Below the pieces are notes generated by a model, which saw only the letters and a program-made list of their open reading frames with translations, searched no databases and was not told the origin of the DNA. Both the position numbers and the translations under genes were made by a program. Positions 17,099-25,350 of a stretch of DNA of 64,000 bases are shown here, piece by piece. The first letter of the stretch is position 1. Each line of letters starts with the position of its first letter. Origin of the DNA: Chersky-840 sp050011815 (GTDB taxonomy: Bacteria > Actinomycetota > Acidimicrobiia > Acidimicrobiales > UBA8190); the NCBI GenBank assembly GCA_050011815.1, contig JBEKIJ010000001.1, positions 62,001-126,000 on the forward strand, in the 5' to 3' direction.

Positions 17099-17923
17099 TC
17101 AGAAGATCTTCGGGTCGGAGAACACGCCGCTCGCCACCAGGCGGACGTAGAGGTCGGCGAACGCCACCATGGCCAGGCTGGCCCAGGCGATCTGCATGTG
17201 GCGGGCGTTGAGGGGGGTGGTGAGCTTCCACAACCGGTACCGGATGGGGTGCTTGGAGAACTCGTTGACCTGTCCGCCACACAGATGGCGACAGGCGTGG
17301 CACGACGCCGAGTAGAGCCACAGCAGGCTGGCGTTGGCCACGAGGACCAGGGTGCCCACGCTCACACCGATCCCGCCTTCGCCGGGGAGGCGGAAGGCCA
17401 TGACGGCGTCGATGGTCAGGATCACGTTGAAGATCAGGGCCAGCACGAAGAAGTAGCGGTGCAGGTTCTGGAGGATGAGCGGGAACCGCGTCTCGCCGGT
17501 GTAGCGGCGGTGGCCGTCGGACACCGCACAGCCCGGAGGCGATTGCCAGAAGCCCCGGTAGTAGGCCTTGCGGTAGTAGTAACAGGTGGCCCGGAACCCG
17601 CCGGGAATGGTGAGTGCCAGGAGACCGGGCGAGACCCTCCACCACGAGATGGTCCAGCCCCCCGTGACGCTGCCGCAGTTGGCGGTGATGCACGGGGAGT
17701 ACAGCGGCGAGATGAGGTCGCGGTGCGCGGCGGCCCCCACGAAGAAGTGGGAGTTCTGGAACACCGCCCAGGTGGCGTAGACGACGACGACGGTCAGGAA
17801 CGCCACGGTGGCCGCCGGGCTGCGCCACCAGCCGTCGCGGCGCAGCGTCCGGACGTCGGGGCCGCCCCGAACCCCGCCCAGCTCGACCGGCACGGGCTTG
17901 AGATCCTGGAGTGTCGTGCTCAC
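17099..17923 (-). CDS. sdhC: succinate dehydrogenase membrane anchor, Sdh1/Rv0249c type
   Basis: 274-residue membrane anchor of the single-anchor actinobacterial Sdh1 form; mycobacterial Rv0249c is almost the same length. GTG 17923 is fixed by AGGAGGAGGA about 7 nt upstream; longer in-frame starts lack this. About five hydrophobic segments, His and Cys clusters (YSASCHACRHLCGG, SPCITANC) and many aromatic residues suggest haem and quinone binding, though the axial ligands cannot be assigned. First gene of the operon sdhC-sdhA-sdhB-SCP2. The 217 bp to the divergent ATPase gene hold the promoters. Confidence 0.85.
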   Translation of the reverse strand: MSTTLQDLKPVPVELGGVRGGPDVRTLRRDGWWRSPAATVAFLTVVVVYATWAVFQNSHFFVGAAAHRDLISPLYSPCITANCGSVTGGWTISWWRVSPGLLALTIPGGFRATCYYYRKAYYRGFWQSPPGCAVSDGHRRYTGETRFPLILQNLHRYFFVLALIFNVILTIDAVMAFRLPGEGGIGVSVGTLVLVANASLLWLYSASCHACRHLCGGQVNEFSKHPIRYRLWKLTTPLNARHMQIAWASLAMVAFADLYVRLVASGVFSDPKIF

Positions 17924-18128
17924 GCGCTCGTCCTCCTCCTTCCCATGGGCCGGCTTCCCCTCGCCGACCTTCGGACCTGACGGGCGCGCGCGGCCACCCC
18001 TGACACAACGCAGCAGGCTCTGACGGCTGGACATCTTTCCACTTCGGAGACGCTTCGCACCAGAATGCAGGGCTCTTCGGAGAGGCTGGCGCCCGAGGGC
18101 CGCTGCCGAAGGCCCCGGCGGACAGGCC

Positions 18129-18134
18129 TAGGCT
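18129..18134 (+). promoter_or_regulatory. -10 box TAGGCT of the AAA ATPase gene
   Basis: Six nt before ATG 18141, the shortest spacing in the set, so the start codon A is the predicted first transcribed base. Confidence 0.55.
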
Positions 18135-18140
18135 CGCCTC

Positions 18141-19577
18141 ATGAGCGCGACCCTCCCTCCCGATCCCCCTTCCGACCTTCCCTCCACGCTCGGAGAGCTC
18201 CGGGCAGCAGGGTGGGAGTCGACCCCGGTCCACGAGGAGCTGCGGCGCAACGCCGCGGCCCGGATCGCCAAGGGCCTGCCCCTGGTGGACGGCGTCCTCG
18301 GGTTCGACGACACGGTGCTGCCCCAGCTCGAGAACGCCCTCCTGGCCGGCCACGACATCATCCTCCTGGGCGAGCGCGGCCAGGCCAAGACCCGCATCGT
18401 CCGGTCGCTCACCTCGCTCCTCGACGAGTGGCTGCCGGTGGTGGCGGGGTCCGAGATCCGCGACGACCCCTACTTCCCGGTCTCCCGCCAGGCCCGCGAC
18501 CTCGTGGCCGAGCTCGGTGACGCCACCCCGTTGGCGTGGGTGCACCGGGATCTCCGCTTCTCGGAGAAGCTGGCCACGCCCGACACCTCGATCGCCGATC
18601 TCATCGGCGAGGTCGACCCCATCAAGATCGCCGAGGGCCGGTACCTCTCCGACGAGCTGACCCTGCACTACGGCCTGGTGCCGAGGTCGAACCGGGGGAT
18701 CTTCGCCATCAACGAGCTCCCCGACCTCGCCGAGCGGATCCAGGTGGGCCTGTTGAACGTCCTCGAGGAGCGCGACGTCCAGATCCGGGGCTTCACGGTC
18801 CGGCTCCCCCTCGACGTCGTCCTGGTGGCGACGGCGAACCCCGAGGACTACACCAACCGGGGCCGGATCATCACGCCCCTCAAGGACCGTTTCGGCGCCC
18901 AGATCCGCACCCACTACCCCGAGGACACCGACACCGAGCTCGCCATCGTCCACCAAGAGGCGCGGCCTCCCATGAGCGCCGAAGGCGGGCCCCGGGTCGA
19001 GGTCCCCGACTTCATGGCCGAGATCGTGGCCGAGCTGTCCCAGCTGGCCCGCCAGAGCCCCCATGTGAACCAGCGTTCGGGCGTCTCGGTGCGCCTCAGC
19101 ATCTCGAACTACGAGACCCTGGCGGCCAACGCCGTGCGCCGATCGCTGCGCCTCGGAGAGCCCGACGCCGTGCCCCGCATCAGCGACCTCAGCTCCCTCA
19201 TCGCCTCGACCCAGGGCAAGATCGAGATCGAGGCGCTCGAGGAGGGCCGCGAAGAGCGGATCCTCCAGGGGCTCCTGTCGGCCTCGGTGCTCACGGTGTT
19301 CCGCCGCCGGTGCCCCACCGAGCAGCTGGGCCCGATCGTGAACGCCTTCGACGAGGCCCAGGTGGTCCACGCCGGCGACGACCTGCCGGCCTCGGCCTAC
19401 GCCGAGATCCTGACCCAGGTCCCCCCGCTCGAGGGGCCGGTGCTGTCCCTGGCGGGCGAGGAGACCCCCGGGGCGGTGGCCTCGGCGGCGGAGTTCATCC
19501 TCGAGGGGCTCCACCTCACCAAGCGCCTCAACAAGGAGGCGGCCGGGGCCAAGGCCACCTACCGGGGCCGGGGATGA
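18141..19577 (+). CDS. Mg-chelatase subunit I / MoxR-like AAA+ ATPase
   Basis: 478-residue AAA+ ATPase resembling mycobacterial Rv0958. Walker A GERGQAKT (77-84), Walker B-like GIFAINELPDL (Asn-Glu replaces the usual Asp-Glu), ExxR-like LLNVLEERDVQIRG, sensor-1 LVATANPEDYTNRG and an arginine finger region PLKDRFG. Together with the next gene it forms a MoxR-ATPase/VWA pair; such pairs usually act as chaperones or metal-insertion and protein-maturation machines. No chelatase H subunit is nearby, so tetrapyrrole synthesis is unlikely. The client is unknown. Confidence 0.88.
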   Translation: MSATLPPDPPSDLPSTLGELRAAGWESTPVHEELRRNAAARIAKGLPLVDGVLGFDDTVLPQLENALLAGHDIILLGERGQAKTRIVRSLTSLLDEWLPVVAGSEIRDDPYFPVSRQARDLVAELGDATPLAWVHRDLRFSEKLATPDTSIADLIGEVDPIKIAEGRYLSDELTLHYGLVPRSNRGIFAINELPDLAERIQVGLLNVLEERDVQIRGFTVRLPLDVVLVATANPEDYTNRGRIITPLKDRFGAQIRTHYPEDTDTELAIVHQEARPPMSAEGGPRVEVPDFMAEIVAELSQLARQSPHVNQRSGVSVRLSISNYETLAANAVRRSLRLGEPDAVPRISDLSSLIASTQGKIEIEALEEGREERILQGLLSASVLTVFRRRCPTEQLGPIVNAFDEAQVVHAGDDLPASAYAEILTQVPPLEGPVLSLAGEETPGAVASAAEFILEGLHLTKRLNKEAAGAKATYRGRG

Positions 19578-19623
19578 CCCCGGTCACCGCCACCCGTCCG
19601 GGGGGCCCGGGGGCGGGCCCGAC

Positions 19624-21654
19624 GTGACCCGCCGTTGGGACTACCGGCGCTGGGACGGCACCCAGACCGGGTTCGAGGACGAGATCGACGCGCTCTTCTC
19701 GGAGCTCGCCGACGACCTGCTCTACCACGGCGATCCCGACGCGGCGCTGCGCCGACTGCTCACCTCGGGCTTCCGCCGCCCCGACGGCGAGCAGGTCCAG
19801 GGGCTGCGCGAGCTGATGGAGCGGCTGCGCCAACGGCGTCAGGAGGAGCTCGACAGCGGCGAGCTCGGCGGGGCCTTCCAGGAGATCGCCCAGGAGCTCG
19901 ACGACGTGGTGGCCGAGGAGCGGGCCGGGTTGCAGGCCCTGTCCGACGATGCCCGGGAGTCCGGCGACGAGCGTCGCCAGGAGGTCACAAACGACGTCGT
20001 CGCCGAGCGCAGCGTCGAGCTCGACCTGCTGCCCCCCGACCTGGCCGGCCGGGTGCGCGGGCTCCAGAACTACGACTTCGTCTCCTCTGAGGCCCGTGAG
20101 CACTTCGAGCAGTTGCTCGAGAAGCTCCGCCAGGAGATCGCCAAGAGCTTCTTCGACCAGATGTCCGAGGCGATGACCAACCCCGACCCCGAACAGCTCG
20201 AGCGGGTCCGGCAGATGCTCGACGCCCTCAACCGGATGATCGAACAACGCCAGCAGGGCCAGGACCTCGACCCCACCTTCGAGTCCTTCATGGAGTCCTT
20301 CGGGGACTTCTTCCCCGGGAACCCCCAGACCCTCGACGAGCTCCTCGAGCAGTTCGCGGCGCAGATGGCGGCGGTCCAAGCGGCTCTCGACTCCATGTCC
20401 CCCGAGCAGCGCGCCCAGCTCCAGGCGCTGGCGGCGTCGTTGTTCGAGGACATGGACCTCCGCTGGCAGATGGACCGGCTGGCCGAGAACCTGCGCCAGG
20501 CCGTGCCCGGGGCGGGGTGGGGCCGGCGCTACCAGTTCAGCGGATCCGATCCCATGGGCCTCGCCGACGCGGCGGCCTCGGCCCGGCGACTGGGCGAGAT
20601 GGACCAGCTCGAGCAGTTCCTGCGCTCGGCGACGTCCCCCGGGGCGCTGGCCGAGGTCGACCTGGACGAGGTGGCGAAGTACCTCGGCGAGGACGGGGCC
20701 CGTTCCCTCGACGCCCTGGCCCGTCTGGCCAAGCAGCTCGAGGAGGCCGGCCTCATCGAGCAACGCGAGGGACGATACGAACTCACCGCCCTCGGCATCA
20801 GGCGCATCGGACAGCAGGCGCTGACCGATCTCTTCTCGAAGCTCGCCAAGGACCGCCTGGGCGGCCACCGCAACACCTACGTGGGCACCGGCCACGAGCC
20901 CGAAGGCCAGACCAAGCCCTACGAGTTCGGCGACCCCTTCACCCTCGACATCCAACGCACCATGCACAACGCGGTGACGCGCTCGGGTGCGGGCACGCCG
21001 GTGCACCTCGAGCCCGACGACTTCGAGATCTCGCGTACCGAGCACATGACCCAAGCGTCGACGGTCCTCATGGTCGACCTCTCGTTGTCGATGCCGATGC
21101 GCGACAACTTCCTGGCCGCGAAGAAGGTCGCCATCGCCCTCTACACGTTGATCTCCACCAAGTTCCCCCGTGACTTCCTGGGCCTGGTGGGTTTCTCCGA
21201 GGTGGCGCGCGAGATCAAGCCGCAAGACCTTCCCGAGGTGTCGTGGGACTTCGTCTACGGCACCAACATGCAGCACGGGCTCATGTTGGCCCGACGGATG
21301 CTGGCCCACCGCGCCGGGACCAAGCAGATCATCATGATCACCGATGGCGAGCCGACCGCCCACATCGTTCCCGACGGTGCCGGCAGCTACGAGGTGTCGT
21401 TCAGCTATCCGCCCACGGCCGAGACCGTGCGGGTGACGCTCACCGAGGTGGTCCGGTGCACGCGCGCCAACATCACCATCAACACCTTCATGCTCGACGC
21501 CAATCGCTCGTTGCAGGGTTTCGTGGAGCAGATGACGAAACTCAACCGAGGCCGGGCCTTTTTCACCACGCCCGAAACGCTGGGCGACTATGTCCTCGTC
21601 GACTTTTTGGAGCACCGCCGTACGGTCCGTTCGGCCACTCGTCGCGGCGCCTAA
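19624..21654 (+). CDS. VWA-domain partner of the MoxR-type ATPase
   Basis: 676-residue protein similar in layout to Rv0959. A long acidic helical region rich in Glu/Gln (residues 1-440) precedes a C-terminal von Willebrand A domain. The MIDAS residues are visible: DLSLSM near residue 485, the Thr of TNMQHG, and the Asp of ITDGEP near 572. GTG 19624 is 46 nt after the ATPase stop. The pair is expected to act together, VWA binding the client or metal and the ATPase remodelling it. Confidence 0.88.
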   Translation: MTRRWDYRRWDGTQTGFEDEIDALFSELADDLLYHGDPDAALRRLLTSGFRRPDGEQVQGLRELMERLRQRRQEELDSGELGGAFQEIAQELDDVVAEERAGLQALSDDARESGDERRQEVTNDVVAERSVELDLLPPDLAGRVRGLQNYDFVSSEAREHFEQLLEKLRQEIAKSFFDQMSEAMTNPDPEQLERVRQMLDALNRMIEQRQQGQDLDPTFESFMESFGDFFPGNPQTLDELLEQFAAQMAAVQAALDSMSPEQRAQLQALAASLFEDMDLRWQMDRLAENLRQAVPGAGWGRRYQFSGSDPMGLADAAASARRLGEMDQLEQFLRSATSPGALAEVDLDEVAKYLGEDGARSLDALARLAKQLEEAGLIEQREGRYELTALGIRRIGQQALTDLFSKLAKDRLGGHRNTYVGTGHEPEGQTKPYEFGDPFTLDIQRTMHNAVTRSGAGTPVHLEPDDFEISRTEHMTQASTVLMVDLSLSMPMRDNFLAAKKVAIALYTLISTKFPRDFLGLVGFSEVAREIKPQDLPEVSWDFVYGTNMQHGLMLARRMLAHRAGTKQIIMITDGEPTAHIVPDGAGSYEVSFSYPPTAETVRVTLTEVVRCTRANITINTFMLDANRSLQGFVEQMTKLNRGRAFFTTPETLGDYVLVDFLEHRRTVRSATRRGA

Positions 21655-21945
21655 CCTCCTGCGCGTCACCTCGCGCGTCGTGCACCATCCGTTCTCCTGT
21701 GGATAACGCGTCGCCATTCGGCGATATCAGCGTCACGCGGTGACATCACCACCGTGCGTCCACTGTTACTTCGTTGGGTGACAGCGCCTATGTCACGCTG
21801 CGTGGAGAGCACCGACACCGGGGCTCACCGTCCGCCGATATTGCCCCTTGCGCCTCAACAAGCGATCAACGATGATGACACAGCTGTAATTCACACAGCT
21901 GTAATTACAAAGATGCCACTTAGATGGTGAGGGGAGGCGTACCCG
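21655..21945 (+). promoter_or_regulatory. whiB promoter region with tandem ACAGCTGT repeats
   Basis: The 291-bp gap holds no gene. At 21878-21891 and 21893-21906 the same 14-mer, ACACAGCTGTAATT, occurs twice at 15-bp spacing; each copy contains the 8-bp palindrome ACAGCTGT. This AT-rich patch lies 40-68 bp before the whiB start, where an activator or repressor would act. A separate inverted repeat GTCAC-GCG-GTGAC is at 21732-21744. A possible -10 (TTAGAT) is at 21920-21925. Confidence 0.5.
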
Positions 21946-22233
21946 GTGGACGCAGTTTCACTGTTGTGGGGCCGCCAGGACCGCGACTGGCAGTCGAGGG
22001 CCAACTGCATGGGAGTAGATCCCGATCTGTTCTTCCCGGAGCGTGGTGCATCCACGCGTGAGGCGAAGGAGGTCTGCCGGGGCTGTGTCGTACGCGAGGA
22101 CTGTCTCGAGTACGCGCTCGCCAACGGTGAGAAGTTCGGGATCTGGGGAGGACTCTCCGAACGCGAGCGCCGGCGTCTGCGCCGCGCCCGCGCCATGAGC
22201 CGCCGCGCCGCGGCCACCGCCTCGGCATCCTGA
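21946..22233 (+). CDS. WhiB-family iron-sulfur transcription factor
   Basis: 95-residue Wbl protein. Four cluster-ligand cysteines (Cys21, Cys44, Cys47, Cys53 in CMGVDPDLFFP and CRGCVVREDC) should bind a 4Fe-4S cluster, followed by the GIWGG turn and a basic RERRRLRRAR tail for DNA or sigma-factor contact. Start GTG 21946 follows GGGGAGG by 9 nt. Wbl proteins act with the housekeeping sigma factor in redox, development or stress control; which WhiB class this is cannot be decided here. Confidence 0.93.
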   Translation: MDAVSLLWGRQDRDWQSRANCMGVDPDLFFPERGASTREAKEVCRGCVVREDCLEYALANGEKFGIWGGLSERERRRLRRARAMSRRAAATASAS

Positions 22234-22260
22234 GGACCGGCCCGACACGCTCGGTCCCCT

Positions 22261-23130
22261 TCAAGGGGAGCTGAGCGCCGAGAGGCGTGCTTCGATCGTC
22301 CGGGCGGGACCGAGGTCCAGGGCAGGGCGCCGCGCCTCGGGCACGGCCTCGACGAGGGCGGCGGGGGCGAGGCCGACGAGCTCGGCCCGCGACACCTCGG
22401 TGCCGGCTTTCTCGACCAGGGTTGCGACGGCGTCGTAGAGCTCGGCCGGCCCGAACACGAAGGGGTCGACGAGGTTGCACGACACTTGGGTCACCCCTCC
22501 CATGGCCAGTCCGAGGGACCGCACGGCCGGGCCCCGGACGGCCTTGGCCACCGCCCGGGCCACCGCCACCTCGGGGGTGGCAAGCCACAGGTTGTAGGCC
22601 ACCAGAACCCCCCGGGCTCCGACCGCGCACGCCCCTGCGCTGCGGTGGGGCCGGGCCGGGCCGGTGTCGGGGGCGAGCACCCCGAAGGCCTGGCGACGCA
22701 CCTCGGGCAGGCTCCGGTCGGGCCCGTAACAGAAGCAGGGCAGGGCGAGCTCCTCGCCGGCCCAGGCGGCGAAGCGGTCCCGAGCCTCGAGGGCGGGGGT
22801 CAGGTCGGCTCCGGGGCCGGTCGGGCTCCCCCTGGGCCCGAGGGGCACGAAGGGTACGACGTCGAGGGCTCCGAGGCGGGGGTGGACGCCCTCGTGACGG
22901 CGCAGGTCGATGAGGTCGATCGTGGCCCGGGCCACGGCCCGCACGGCATCTTCGAGGCTCGGGCCCGGGCCGGCCAGGGTCAGCACCGAACGGTGGTGGT
23001 CGCGGTCGCTGTGCACGTCGAGCAGGGCATCTGCCCCTGCCGCGGCGATGGCGGCCACGACGGCGGCGTCACGGCCCTCGCTCACGTTGACGACACACTC
23101 GAGCATCGGTGTCGACACGACCGGCGTCAT
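22261..23130 (-). CDS. ftcD: glutamate formimidoyltransferase (FtcD N-domain type)
   Basis: 289-residue formiminotransferase-domain protein lacking a cyclodeaminase domain. Seen: N-terminal ECVVNVSEGRD, DVHSDRDHHRSVLTL and HPRLGALDVVPFVPL, all family signatures, with active-site His residues. Expected to transfer a formimino group between glutamate and THF (histidine breakdown). No hut genes are nearby, so its physiological link may instead be general one-carbon supply. It lies between two whiB genes. Confidence 0.85.
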   Translation of the reverse strand: MTPVVSTPMLECVVNVSEGRDAAVVAAIAAAGADALLDVHSDRDHHRSVLTLAGPGPSLEDAVRAVARATIDLIDLRRHEGVHPRLGALDVVPFVPLGPRGSPTGPGADLTPALEARDRFAAWAGEELALPCFCYGPDRSLPEVRRQAFGVLAPDTGPARPHRSAGACAVGARGVLVAYNLWLATPEVAVARAVAKAVRGPAVRSLGLAMGGVTQVSCNLVDPFVFGPAELYDAVATLVEKAGTEVSRAELVGLAPAALVEAVPEARRPALDLGPARTIEARLSALSSP

Positions 23131-23167
23131 CCCCGGTCCCCCTCGGGCGTCACCGATGGAGTTGGTG

Positions 23168-23416
23168 TCAGTTGCGACTGGCCTGCAGGCTGGAGATGCG
23201 CCGGCGGCGCAGGATGCGGCGCCGCTCGCGTTCGGAGGTTCCGCCCCACACGCCGTGGTCCACCTTGTTCTCGAGGGCGTACTCCAGGCAGGGGGCTTTC
23301 GCCGGGCACTCCGAGCAGATCTTCTGGGCGATCTGGACGCCGATCCCGTCGCTCGGGAAGAACATGGCGGGGTCCAGGTCCCGGCACTTGCCCTGGGCCA
23401 TCCACTCGTTGTCCAC
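23168..23416 (-). CDS. WhiB-family transcription factor, WhiB1-like size
   Basis: 82 residues if started at GTG 23416, which has GGAGGG 6 nt upstream and is preceded by TAATGT (23439-23444 on this strand). Cluster cysteines lie in GKCRDLDPAMFFP and CSECPAKAPC, followed by GVWGGTSERERRR and a basic RRILRRRR tail. Length and short C-terminus are closest to WhiB1. Upstream in-frame starts would extend it through the promoter and are rejected. Confidence 0.9.
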   Translation of the reverse strand: MDNEWMAQGKCRDLDPAMFFPSDGIGVQIAQKICSECPAKAPCLEYALENKVDHGVWGGTSERERRRILRRRRISSLQASRN

Positions 23417-23648
23417 GGCGCCCTCCGATGCCACGGTCACATTACCAGCGAGCCTTGTCGGCCGACCCCTGGGGAGACCCTCGAACCATTTCGCGTCCCC
23501 GGGCCGGCCACCGGTCATGGTGCTGGCACGACCGGTGGCCTGTGGGGACGCCCGGAGACGCCTGTGCGGGTGGCGTTCGCGACCCTGGATACGGCGGGCG
23601 AGACCGGATCCGTCACCAGTTAGTCTGGGCCCGACACAAGGAGGCGCG

Positions 23649-23957
23649 GTGGCTGAGGAGATCGAGGAAACCGAAGAGCCTCAACCGCCGCGTGGGCATG
23701 TCCGGGTGGTGTACCTGGGGCCCGTGGCACCGCACTGGGAGGTGCAGTCCACCTACGGCGAAGCGTCTCTCATCGACCCCTTCCGGGACAGGACCCTCGC
23801 CCGCCTGACCCTCCTGCCCCCCCACGATCCCCAATTCCGGCGCAACCGCGAACGTGTCGTGCGAGACGCCGAGCGCGAGCTCCTCGAGCTCGAGTGGGAC
23901 CTCGGCATCCCCGAGGAAGAGGCGCCACCGGCACCCGAGGCCGCCGCCGGCGCCTGA
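23649..23957 (+). CDS. hypothetical acidic protein, 102 aa
   Basis: Unrecognised 102-residue protein. GTG 23649 is fixed by AAGGAGG (23638-23644), and TAGTCT (23621-23626) lies exactly 22 nt before the start. Acidic ends (EEIEETEEPQ, PEEEAPPAPE) enclose a central domain beginning HVRVVYLGPVAPHWEV and running to a predicted helix (RRNRERVVRDAERELLELEWD). No signal peptide or membrane segment. Divergent from the upstream whiB gene and convergent with the DUF2342 gene. Confidence 0.7.
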   Translation: MAEEIEETEEPQPPRGHVRVVYLGPVAPHWEVQSTYGEASLIDPFRDRTLARLTLLPPHDPQFRRNRERVVRDAERELLELEWDLGIPEEEAPPAPEAAAGA

Positions 23958-23981
23958 GGGCTCTTCCGGCCGACGCCAGCC

Positions 23982-25310
23982 CTACTGGTCGGCTTCGGTG
24001 AGGTCGATGCGTTCCAGCCACAACCCGGGGGCGTCGATCTCCGCCGGCGTCGGCAGGGTGTGGCGGCTCGACCACAGCCGGGCCAGACCCTCGTCCCCGG
24101 CCCGTTCGAAGACGCCGCGCACGAAAGCAGCGCCCCGGTCGATCTGGGTCGGTCCGAGGTCGAGGCCGAACATCACCTCCGCGGCACGGTCGGCGCTCTC
24201 CCGGTCCACCTGGCGCCGGCGCCACGCTTCGGCGATCGCCCCGCGTCCCCCGAGCAGCCGGACGGCGGCCACGTCGAGGACGTGCTCCACGTAGCCGAGG
24301 ATCGCCGCCACCACGGCCAGGAGGTCCTCGGCGGCGCGCCGACGCGCCGGCGACGGTTCGAGGTTCATCAGTGCGGTCGGGTCGCCGAGCAGGCTCTGCA
24401 ACCCCTCGGGTCGGGTGAGGTCGAACCCCTGAAGCTGATCGACGAGGCCCGCGGTCTCTTCGGCCATGCCCTGCACCACGCGCACCAGAAGCTCGCGCAT
24501 GCGCCGGTCCACATGCGGGCGCGACAGCACGGCGTGCGCGGTCACCTCGCGCAGCAACACCCAGAGCCGCACCTCGTCGGGATCGAGGCTCCAATCCGCC
24601 GCGAACTTCGTGGCGTTGGAGGGCACGACGAGAAGGCGCGGCGCGCTGCGGGGGATCGGCAGCTCGTAGGCGCCCATGGTGCTCCGGGCCAGGTGCCCGA
24701 TCGCCGATCCCAACTGCATGGCGGCCAGCATCGGCCCCATGGTCGCCATCCAGCGCGCCAGGAGGTCAGCCGGACCCTCGTCGGAGCCGAAGGCCATGGC
24801 GCGGTCATCGTCGCCCGAGCTCGACACGTCGCGTGAGGTGTCGATGTACCCGAGGGTCCCCTTGGCCCCCGGTCGGTTCGCGTCCGTAGCCGTGTCGCTC
24901 GATCCCGCCGCGTCGCCGGCGTCGACGGCACCGGCCGGTTCCGACGGTGGCGACGGTTCGGCCATGGCCTCGAGCAGGAACCGCCAGTCCTCGACGGTCT
25001 GCCACGCCCACGCCCCGGGGGCGACCGCGGCGATCTCGATGGTCGCTCCCGTGGCGGTGATGGGGAGCCCGGTGAGCTCGGCCACGTGGAGCTCGGCGAT
25101 GTGCGCCAGCGCTTCGAACTTGATCCGATCGGCGGGGTCGACGTTCCCCTCGGGCTCACCCCCGCTCGCCACTCCCTGGGCCAGGGTGCGCGCCAGGTCC
25201 ACGCGGGCGCCGCCCGATGACGAGCCACCCATGAGCTGGAGAAGGTCTCCGAGGATCTGCTCCAGAAAGTTGCCGCCCGCACCCGGGCCGGGGAATGCCA
25301 CTCCTCGCAT
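23982..25310 (-). CDS. DUF2342 / putative zinc-metalloprotease-fold protein
   Basis: 442-residue protein of the actinobacterial family annotated as zinc-dependent metalloprotease or F420-biosynthesis-associated (DUF2342). Visible family features: GxAIGHLARSTMGAYELPIPR, LLVVPSNATKFAADWSLDPDEVRLWVLLRE and a C-terminal SRHTLPTPAEIDAP. Where a HExxH motif would be expected the sequence reads REVTAHAVL, so a classical zinc site is not evident and peptidase activity should not be assumed. An Asp/Gly/Ala-rich insertion occupies about residues 120-170. Convergent with the preceding hypothetical gene. Confidence 0.75.
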   Translation of the reverse strand: MRGVAFPGPGAGGNFLEQILGDLLQLMGGSSSGGARVDLARTLAQGVASGGEPEGNVDPADRIKFEALAHIAELHVAELTGLPITATGATIEIAAVAPGAWAWQTVEDWRFLLEAMAEPSPPSEPAGAVDAGDAAGSSDTATDANRPGAKGTLGYIDTSRDVSSSGDDDRAMAFGSDEGPADLLARWMATMGPMLAAMQLGSAIGHLARSTMGAYELPIPRSAPRLLVVPSNATKFAADWSLDPDEVRLWVLLREVTAHAVLSRPHVDRRMRELLVRVVQGMAEETAGLVDQLQGFDLTRPEGLQSLLGDPTALMNLEPSPARRRAAEDLLAVVAAILGYVEHVLDVAAVRLLGGRGAIAEAWRRRQVDRESADRAAEVMFGLDLGPTQIDRGAAFVRGVFERAGDEGLARLWSSRHTLPTPAEIDAPGLWLERIDLTEADQ

Positions 25311-25350
25311 CGTAGGCGGCGCTCGCCACGACCGGTCCGGCGGGGTCTCC

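Noticed and set aside
18141..21654. Magnesium chelatase for chlorophyll or cobalamin synthesis
   Set aside because: The ATPase and VWA pair lacks a ChlH/CobN-type subunit or other tetrapyrrole genes nearby; the Rv0958/Rv0959-like pairing is the better reading.
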